A DNA stretch of 60,026 nucleotides from an uncultured Alphaproteobacteria bacterium (GTDB lineage Bacteria > Pseudomonadota > Alphaproteobacteria > CAAHEQ01 > UBA3637), in NCBI GenBank assembly GCA_937935995.1, contig CALGXF010000039.1, forward strand, positions 1 through 60,026, given 5' to 3'. A program made the position numbers and the translations under genes. Of the stretch, positions 51,587-57,889 are shown piece after piece. The stretch's first letter is position 1; the number at the start of each line of letters is the position of its first letter. The notes under the pieces are model-generated. The model was not told the origin of the DNA, did no database searches, and saw only the letters and a program-made list of their open reading frames with translations.

Positions 51587-52075
51587 TTAATCCTTCTTGT
51601 CATACGTATAAGTTTCGTCGTGAATATAATCAATTTGAATACCCACGGCACGCATCATTTCTTCCCCTTCGGAAGCGGTCTGATATTTGTATTCTGCCAC
51701 CACGCGTTTAATGCCGCAGGCAATCAACAGCATCGCACACGTCCGACAAGGTGATAATTTACAATAAATTGTTGCGCCCTCGATGGAAACACCGCGCTTG
51801 GCCGCTTGGCAAATCGCATTTTGTTCGGCGTGAAGCGTCCGCATGCAATGGCTCGTCTGCTTTCCGTCTTCATGCGTCAGTGTTTTCATCAAATGCCCGA
51901 CGTCATCACAATGCGGCAGCCCCGGCGGAGAACCGACATATCCCGAAACCACAATCTGATTATCCTTTACAATCACGCAAGCCGTTCGACCGCGGTCACA
52001 CGTCGCACGCTTTGCCAAAGCATGCATTACTTCCAAAAAATACTCATCCCAAGTCGGGCGTACATAATCAGACAT
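51587..52075 (-). CDS. Deoxycytidylate deaminase family protein (ComEB-like)
   Basis: A 162-residue zinc-dependent deaminase. Zinc motif HAEQNAI near residue 85 (HxE) and LSPCRTCAMLLIACG near 111 (PCxxC). RATCDRGRTACVIV and GSPPGLPHCDD match dCMP deaminases, which make dUMP for thymidylate synthesis. This complements tmk elsewhere in the window. An AAGGAGG site precedes the ATG at 52075; the upstream frame to 52132 lacks one. Confidence 0.92.
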   Translation of the reverse strand: MSDYVRPTWDEYFLEVMHALAKRATCDRGRTACVIVKDNQIVVSGYVGSPPGLPHCDDVGHLMKTLTHEDGKQTSHCMRTLHAEQNAICQAAKRGVSIEGATIYCKLSPCRTCAMLLIACGIKRVVAEYKYQTASEGEEMMRAVGIQIDYIHDETYTYDKKD

Positions 52076-52201
52076 TTGAACCTCCTTTTGTTTTAGTCTA
52101 GCATACTTGAAAACAGCGTCAATAAAAAGCAAAAAAATCTTTGCATTTTTCGAAAAAAGAAGTTACATTTATTTTGTTCTACTTTTGTTCTGGAGTTTTA
52201 A

Positions 52202-52741
52202 ATGAAAAAAATAGTATGTTTTGCTTTTTGGTTTTTGACACTTACACCGGTATCGGCCGCGATGAAAGCTTACTTTTCCCCTTCGTTGGATTGTGAAAAT
52301 CAAATCATCCGCCATCTGAATAACAGCACGGAAACAGTTGATATTGCCGTTTACACAATGACGAATCGTCCGATTATGCGTGCGATTGAAAAAGCACATA
52401 ACCGAGGTGTTCGCATTCGTGTCATCACGGATAAAAAACAAGCCGACCATTATTCATCAATCGCAACACGGCTGTATCAAAAAGACATTCCGATTAAAAT
52501 TAATACCGAATTTGAAATTGAACACAATAAGTTTGCCATCTTTGACGGGCAAGCTTTGATAACGGGCTCTTTTAACTGGACATATTCCGCCTCTAACAAA
52601 AACTCGGAAAATTGTTTGGTGATAACGGATGAACCGGAATTAATCGGCCAATATGAAAAACGCTTTGAAAAATTGTGGAAACTTTATAATTCCAGAGAAT
52701 CGCGTCATTTCTTTGAACAAAAATTAAACACAGGCGAATAG
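52202..52741 (+). CDS. Exported phospholipase D-like nuclease
   Basis: The 179-residue protein has a signal peptide (about 1-19, cleavage after VSA) and one PLD domain. The catalytic HKD motif reads IEHNKFAIFDGQALITGSFNW near residue 118. Single-HKD secreted proteins of this size resemble the Nuc endonuclease of Salmonella, which dimerises to form its active site and cuts DNA non-specifically. A CTGGAG site precedes the ATG. It might process extracellular or periplasmic DNA. Confidence 0.9.
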   Translation: MKKIVCFAFWFLTLTPVSAAMKAYFSPSLDCENQIIRHLNNSTETVDIAVYTMTNRPIMRAIEKAHNRGVRIRVITDKKQADHYSSIATRLYQKDIPIKINTEFEIEHNKFAIFDGQALITGSFNWTYSASNKNSENCLVITDEPELIGQYEKRFEKLWKLYNSRESRHFFEQKLNTGE

Positions 52742-52802
52742 TAATCTTTTTTTAATTTCTTTGTGTTAAATTGGAAATATTCTTTGAAAAACGGAGGAAA
52801 TG

Positions 52803-53435
52803 ATGCCAAAAAGACTTCTTATTTTACTGACTTGTGTTTGTTTAAGCAGTTTTGTTCAAGCGCAAACCTCAACCGAAATCCCTTCTCCTGTTCAAGAAAC
52901 ATCGGTTGTCAGCACAAAAGCACAACAAGAACCTCTTGACAAAGAAGAAATGCGTGAACAAAAACGCCGTGAAAAAGAAGCCCTAAAATTACAGCGTCAA
53001 ATCGAAAAAATGGATAAGAAAAATGCCAAGTTGTCTTCTGAAGAGCGAAAAAAACGGATGCAGGAGCTTCAAATGGAGATGGATTCTCTCATTCGGACAG
53101 AACAGAACAACGGCGAGGCAACTTCATCTCAAAATACTCAGCCCCCTTCCCCTGCTATAGATAAGGAAGAACAAAGACGGATGGAGAGGGAAGAAAAAGA
53201 AGCGCAAAAACAACAACGCGAATTAAAAAGAATGGATGAAAGAAATGCGGCGTTGTCTTCGGAAGAACGAGAGGCCAAAAAACAAGCGTTAGAAGAAAAA
53301 ATGTATCAAGCCGTCGGCGAAGGCAATGAAAAACAAATCGAAAAATTAAAGATGGAAATGGACTCCCTGTTGCGGGTCGAAGAAGCAGAGCAAACTCCCC
53401 CGGATGAAACCGCTTTAAAGCCACAAACTCCTTAA
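52803..53435 (+). CDS. Exported charged coiled-coil protein with two internal repeats
   Basis: The roughly 210-residue protein has a signal peptide (1-20, cleavage after VQA). It is then almost entirely Glu/Lys/Arg/Gln-rich helix. Two repeats of about 60-70 residues are visible: each has KEEMREQKRREKEALKLQRQ or KEEQRRMEREEKEAQKQQRE, then NAKLSSEER or NAALSSEER, and MEMDSLIR or MEMDSLLR. The linker between them is Ser/Pro-rich. Unknown function; a periplasmic spacer or structural protein is plausible. I use 52803 rather than 52800 because of the GGAGG spacing. Confidence 0.75.
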   Translation: MPKRLLILLTCVCLSSFVQAQTSTEIPSPVQETSVVSTKAQQEPLDKEEMREQKRREKEALKLQRQIEKMDKKNAKLSSEERKKRMQELQMEMDSLIRTEQNNGEATSSQNTQPPSPAIDKEEQRRMEREEKEAQKQQRELKRMDERNAALSSEEREAKKQALEEKMYQAVGEGNEKQIEKLKMEMDSLLRVEEAEQTPPDETALKPQTP

Positions 53436-53935
53436 ATATCCGCAACAAATCGCCACGGCAAATCAACTCCGACTTTGATGCCGATGCGTGGTGTCGTTAA
53501 AATGGGGAAAGATTGGCTGTTGTCTGTTATAAACAGATGCGGACTAACCGTCATATCAATACCGCTTTGCGCTTTGGTTAATTCAAAGTGACGACACAAC
53601 TTTCCCGGTCCGTTTAAATGCGTTCCGTCCTCTAACAAGACGCCGCGAATAAGAACGGCGGCAGGAAATCCTTCCTCCTGTGTTGTCACATTTAAACAAT
53701 GATACATGCCGTAAATAAAATAGATATAAGAATACCCGGCCGGGCCGAACATAACGGCATTTCTGGGCGTTCTGCCGCGAAAAGCATGGCTGGCCGGATC
53801 ACCAAATCCCATATACCCTTCCGTTTCGGTAATCCAGCCATGGTAACTTTTATACACAAGCTCTTTACCGATTAATTCCTTGGCAACGTCCAATGTGTTG
53901 CGGTTAAAAAAATCAAACCCGAGTTTATTGCTCAT
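53432..53935 (-). CDS. mpg: DNA-3-methyladenine glycosylase (AAG/MPG type)
   Basis: Mpg excises alkylated purines. The 167-residue protein shows ELIGKELVYK, the catalytic Glu/Tyr region in TETEGYMGFGDPASHAFRGRT, then AVMFGPAGYSYIYFIYGMYHCLN and PAAVLIRGVL, and NGPGKLCRHF. These match Mpg closely. Its start at 53935 overlaps the upstream hydrolase gene. Together with nfo it can form an alkylation-repair route, mpg making abasic sites that nfo cuts. Confidence 0.93.
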   Translation of the reverse strand: MSNKLGFDFFNRNTLDVAKELIGKELVYKSYHGWITETEGYMGFGDPASHAFRGRTPRNAVMFGPAGYSYIYFIYGMYHCLNVTTQEEGFPAAVLIRGVLLEDGTHLNGPGKLCRHFELTKAQSGIDMTVSPHLFITDNSQSFPILTTPRIGIKVGVDLPWRFVADI

Positions 53936-54683
53936 CATAAATCTGCTGAATGATTTTATCATACCCTTTGTTATGGCGCGCCCCTTTGACCGGAACAATA
54001 AGCGTTTCGTCCGTCACAATTTTTTGCGTTAATTCAAGCGGCACGACCGTGTCTTTCGTCCCCACATAATGAATTTGATTTATTCCTTTCATTTCAGAAA
54101 GATATTCGGATAAATCAATGGAATACATGAGCGGTTCATCTTCATGCCAAGCCGCCCATCTTTGGTAATCGATAACACCGGCAACCGTTATCCATTTTTT
54201 GACTTGTCGAGGGTGTCTTACCGCAATTAAACCGGCAACTTGCGCACCACCGGAATAGCCGACGAGGATAACTTGATTTGTTTTTGCTTTTTTCATTAGC
54301 TTTAAAACAGCCGCATCCATCGCATCAATAACGGGCGCCGAAAAGCGGCCGCTTGTCCAATCTTGTTCGGAACATGTTGAACTTTTCATGTACTGACACG
54401 GCCGCGCCAAATAAACGACGTTGGGGCTGGGGTCATTGGCAGCGATTTCCCGCCAAAAAGTGCTTTGAGGCGTCGGGTCTGTCGTCGGACGACCTTTGTT
54501 ATCAAATGCGTGTCCGTCTCCTTCGATATAAACCTTTAACGGTTCACCCGGCGCCGTTATTTTATACCAACTGGCGATGGTGTAATCCATCGTCGGAACA
54601 GGTTGAAACCGCATTTCTTTTAACGGATTGACCGTTGCACAGGCGCACAATAATAAAAATCCGAAAAGAAAGCCTTTTTTCAT
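53925..54683 (-). CDS. Lipoprotein alpha/beta hydrolase
   Basis: A 252-residue lipoprotein, with signal KKGFLFGFLLLCAC and lipidation likely at a Cys of CAC (residue 13 or 15). The alpha/beta hydrolase nucleophile elbow is GYSGGAQ near residue 143. The Asp is likely in VGTKDTVV, and the His in KGARHNKGYD. A GDGHAFDNKGR loop is also conserved in related proteins. Substrate unknown. The last bases overlap mpg. Confidence 0.85.
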   Translation of the reverse strand: MKKGFLFGFLLLCACATVNPLKEMRFQPVPTMDYTIASWYKITAPGEPLKVYIEGDGHAFDNKGRPTTDPTPQSTFWREIAANDPSPNVVYLARPCQYMKSSTCSEQDWTSGRFSAPVIDAMDAAVLKLMKKAKTNQVILVGYSGGAQVAGLIAVRHPRQVKKWITVAGVIDYQRWAAWHEDEPLMYSIDLSEYLSEMKGINQIHYVGTKDTVVPLELTQKIVTDETLIVPVKGARHNKGYDKIIQQIYDEQ

Positions 54684-55762
54684 TCATTGCCTCCGTTCAA
54701 AGAAACCAATTCATAATCCGTCGAACCAAGACCGATTTCGGCACCGTAAGTTAACTGACGCATCATATCTGTTTCTTGATGTAAATCGTGCATGATATCA
54801 TGTCCGGCTTGTTCAACAACCAAATCAAAGCTGGCTTTATCCAAAGCCACCGGATCCGTTGACGCCAATAAACCGATGTCCGGAACAACGGCTGAATTTG
54901 AAAACCGGAAACAATCACACAGCGGCGTGATATTCATTAAAAAATTCATGTAAAAAACGCGACCTTTTTTGTTTTCCACAGCTCCTTTAGCATATTCGAC
55001 CAATCGTTCCATAAAAGCCGTCGATTGCTTTTTCAAATCCATTGAAACGGCATGTTGCGGACAAACGGTCACACATTTACCGCACCCGACACATTTTTGG
55101 GCATTTAAGTGTGCCTTTGCATCCTGTAAATACAACGCATGCGCCGCACATTCACGAACACATGTACCGCATCCGATACACAGCGCTTCATCAATGCAAG
55201 GCCGTTCCTGATGTTGAGCTTTTTTACCGGCCGCCGGCGCGCATCCCATAGCTAAATTTTTAATCGCACCGCCGAAACCCGCAATCGGATGACCTTTAAA
55301 GTGTGACAAAACCACCATACTGTCCGCATCGATAATATCACCGGCAACAGTGACTGTTTCAAAATGTTTGGCATGAACGGGGATTTCCCGGCTGTTTTTT
55401 CCTTTTAAACCATCCGCAATGATGACAGGCGCCCCAGCAACCGCATAGTCAAATCCGTGTTCAACGGCCAACTTCAAATGTTGCGCCGCATTTTGACGTT
55501 CGCCCACATAAAGCGTATTTGTGTCCGTTAAAAAGGGAACTGCTCCCTGCTCCTTGATTTTCTCCACGACACGGCGCACATACACCGGGGAAATAAACCC
55601 ATCGTTACCGCGTTCGCCGAAATGCAATTTAATGGCCGTTAAATCTCCGGCTTTTAATGCATTTTTCAATCCTGCCGCATCGCATAAGCGTTCTATTTTT
55701 TGAACTTTACTGTCTTTTTCCATATCTCGGATTTTAAAATCCATAAAATAAACTTTGGACAT
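54680..55762 (-). CDS. DUF362 family iron-sulfur protein with two 4Fe-4S clusters
   Basis: The 360-residue protein has an N-terminal DUF362 domain (LTAIKLHFGERGNDGFISP, then HFKGHPIAGFGGAIKNLAMG) and an inserted ferredoxin-type domain with CIGCGTCVREC and CVGCGKCVTVC. Members are putative Fe-S redox proteins of unknown substrate, common in anaerobes, which fits an anaerobic or microaerobic lifestyle. I place the start at 55762, after AAGGAGGT; the longer frame to 55942 would overlap lepA's upstream region. It overlaps the lipoprotein gene by four bases. Confidence 0.88.
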   Translation of the reverse strand: MSKVYFMDFKIRDMEKDSKVQKIERLCDAAGLKNALKAGDLTAIKLHFGERGNDGFISPVYVRRVVEKIKEQGAVPFLTDTNTLYVGERQNAAQHLKLAVEHGFDYAVAGAPVIIADGLKGKNSREIPVHAKHFETVTVAGDIIDADSMVVLSHFKGHPIAGFGGAIKNLAMGCAPAAGKKAQHQERPCIDEALCIGCGTCVRECAAHALYLQDAKAHLNAQKCVGCGKCVTVCPQHAVSMDLKKQSTAFMERLVEYAKGAVENKKGRVFYMNFLMNITPLCDCFRFSNSAVVPDIGLLASTDPVALDKASFDLVVEQAGHDIMHDLHQETDMMRQLTYGAEIGLGSTDYELVSLNGGNE

Positions 55763-55888
55763 CTTTACCTCCTTATTTGTTCTATGTATAAAACGATTCT
55801 CGTCAAAAACAAAGAAGATTTTATCGAATGCTTGCAATTTAACCGGATTTTCGTTATGCTGACCTCGAACAGAAAACAGGATTGAAAC

Positions 55889-57691
55889 ATGAGTGATATT
55901 TCCAAAATTCGTAATTTTTCCATTATTGCCCATATTGACCACGGAAAATCGACGCTGGCCGACCGTTTAATCGAACAAACCGGGTTGTTGACGAAACGAG
56001 AAATGAAAGATCAATTGCTTGACAACATGGATATCGAACGCGAGCGCGGCATTACCATCAAAGCCCAAACCGTTCGGTTGGAATACAAAGCCGATGACGG
56101 CCAAGTTTATCACTTGAACTTAATTGACACGCCGGGACACGTTGACTTTGCGTATGAAGTCAGCCGGTCTTTATCTGCCGTTGAAGGGTCTTTATTGGTT
56201 GTTGATGCCTCGCAAGGTGTTGAAGCGCAGACGCTGGCTAATGTCTACAAAGCCATTGAAGTCGACCATGAAATCATCCCGATTATCAATAAAATCGATT
56301 TACCGGCGGCTGATCCGGAACGTGTCAAAAAGCAAATTGAAGATGTCATCGGAATTGACACGTCTGATTCTGTTTTGATTTCCGCTAAAACGGGCATTGG
56401 CATTCATGATGTGTTGGAAGCTTTGGTCAAACGCCTGCCTCCGCCGAAGGGCGACGAAAAAGCGCCCTTAAAAGCATTATTGGTTGATTCTTGGTATGAC
56501 CCTTACTTGGGCATTGTTATTTTGGTGCGCATCAAAGACGGTACTTTAAAAAAAGGCCAACAAATTCGGATGATGTCAGCCGGCACCACGCACACGGTGG
56601 AAAAAATCGGTGTGTTCGCACCGAAAATGAAAGATGTCCCTGCCCTGTATCCCGGTGAAATCGGCTTTATCACGGCCAGCATCAAAAGCATTGGCGAAAC
56701 CAAAGTCGGCGATACCATCACGGATGAAAAAAAGCCGACTGATGCGCCTTTGCCCGGTTTTAAGCCCAGCGTTCCGGTCGTTTTCTGTTCATTCTTCCCG
56801 CTGGATACCAACGATTACGAAGTATTAAAAGAATCATTGGGAAAACTTCAGCTAAACGATGCCAGCTTTCAATTTGTTCCCGAAAAATCCATGGCTTTGG
56901 GACAAGGTTTCCGGTGCGGTTTTTTAGGTTTACTGCATATGGAAATTATTGAAGAACGGTTGGAAAGAGAATTTAATCTGGACTTAATTACAACGGCGCC
57001 GAGTGTTGTTTACAAAGTTCATTTAACGAACGGAGACGTCATAGACCTGCATAACCCCGCGGATATGCCCGATGTAACGTTGATTAGCGAAATCGAAGAA
57101 CCGTGGGTACGTGCCACCATTATGACACCGGATGAATATTTGGGTTCCATTTTGCAATTATGTGCCGAACGACGCGGCGTTCAAGAAAACCTGACTTATG
57201 TCGGCAATCGCGCGATGGCCGTTTATAAATTGCCTCTTAACGAAATCGTATTTGATTTTTATGACAGATTGAAATCTATCAGCCGCGGATATGCCAGCTT
57301 TGATTATGAAGTCATTGATTACGAACCGAGCGATTTGGTTAAAGTAACGATTTTGGTCAACGGAGAAACGGTAGATGCGTTGTCATTTTTAGTACATCGA
57401 ACTCAGGCCGAACGACGCGGACGCCAAATTTGCGAACGATTGAAAGACTTAATTCCGCGTCATCAATTCAAAATTCCGATTCAGGCGGCTATTGGCGGCA
57501 AAATTATTGCCAGAGAAGACATTTCCGCTTATCGCAAAGACGTAACGGCTAAATGTTACGGCGGCGATATTACACGGAAACGGAAGCTGCTTGAAAAGCA
57601 AAAAGAAGGCAAGAAAAAAATGCGCCAATTCGGTAAAGTTGAAATCCCGCAATCAGCCTTCATTGAAGCTTTGCGGATTGGCGATGAATAA
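55889..57691 (+). CDS. lepA: Elongation factor 4 (LepA)
   Basis: LepA is a translational GTPase that back-translocates or rescues stalled ribosomes. The 600-residue protein has G1 IAHIDHGKSTLADRLIEQT, switch I/G2 ERERGITIKAQTV, G3 IDTPGHVDFAYEVSRSL, G4 NKIDLP and the LepA-specific C-terminal domain (SYDYEVIDY-like FDYEVIDYEPSDLVK; then KKMRQFGKVEIPQSAF). A CAGGA site precedes the ATG. Only about six bases separate its stop from the next promoter. Confidence 0.98.
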   Translation: MSDISKIRNFSIIAHIDHGKSTLADRLIEQTGLLTKREMKDQLLDNMDIERERGITIKAQTVRLEYKADDGQVYHLNLIDTPGHVDFAYEVSRSLSAVEGSLLVVDASQGVEAQTLANVYKAIEVDHEIIPIINKIDLPAADPERVKKQIEDVIGIDTSDSVLISAKTGIGIHDVLEALVKRLPPPKGDEKAPLKALLVDSWYDPYLGIVILVRIKDGTLKKGQQIRMMSAGTTHTVEKIGVFAPKMKDVPALYPGEIGFITASIKSIGETKVGDTITDEKKPTDAPLPGFKPSVPVVFCSFFPLDTNDYEVLKESLGKLQLNDASFQFVPEKSMALGQGFRCGFLGLLHMEIIEERLEREFNLDLITTAPSVVYKVHLTNGDVIDLHNPADMPDVTLISEIEEPWVRATIMTPDEYLGSILQLCAERRGVQENLTYVGNRAMAVYKLPLNEIVFDFYDRLKSISRGYASFDYEVIDYEPSDLVKVTILVNGETVDALSFLVHRTQAERRGRQICERLKDLIPRHQFKIPIQAAIGGKIIAREDISAYRKDVTAKCYGGDITRKRKLLEKQKEGKKKMRQFGKVEIPQSAFIEALRIGDE

Positions 57692-57696
57692 ATGCC

Positions 57697-57725
57697 TTGA
57701 CATGATATTATCTTTTACATAATGT
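57697..57725 (+). promoter_or_regulatory. Promoter of the large pseudopilin locus
   Basis: A perfect TTGACA (57697-57702) and TAATGT (57720-57725) are spaced by 17 bases, starting just after the lepA stop. An AAGGAG ribosome site follows at 57733-57738. Confidence 0.65.
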
Positions 57726-57746
57726 CTTTCTTAAGGAGAAAAAGAG

Positions 57747-57872
57747 ATGCTGTCACTTCATCATTCAAAGGTTACTACCCCCCCCCCCCCCGCAGTGGGT
57801 CTAAACAGGGCTTTTTGCCACGTCTTTCCCATTCAACTGCAATGTGTTCCAAGACTCGTTTTTCTATCATAA
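57747..57872 (+). CDS. Small upstream reading frame containing a C14 tract
   Basis: A 41-codon frame starts with ATG at 57747, eight bases after a strong AAGGAG, and ends with TAA at 57870-57872, 17 bases before the pseudopilin ATG. A run of 14 C (57778-57791) inside it encodes Pro codons. With C14 the peptide ends as above. With one more C (or two fewer) the frame is open straight through the pseudopilin start. With one fewer it meets TAA at 57802. It looks like a translational control leader rather than a functional peptide. Confidence 0.55.
   Translation: MLSLHHSKVTTPPPPAVGLNRAFCHVFPIQLQCVPRLVFLS
57778..57791 (+). repeat. Homopolymeric C14 tract
   Basis: Fourteen consecutive C in an AT-rich intergenic setting. 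A C12 tract at 35613-35624 lies upstream of the related gene. Such tracts are prone to length change by polymerase slippage. Confidence 0.9.
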
Positions 57873-57889
57873 GGAAAAAGGAGAAACGA

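Noticed and set aside
54969..55251. Cys/His-rich small frames opposite the DUF362 ferredoxin
   Set aside because: Their cysteines arise from the reverse complement of the ferredoxin motifs.
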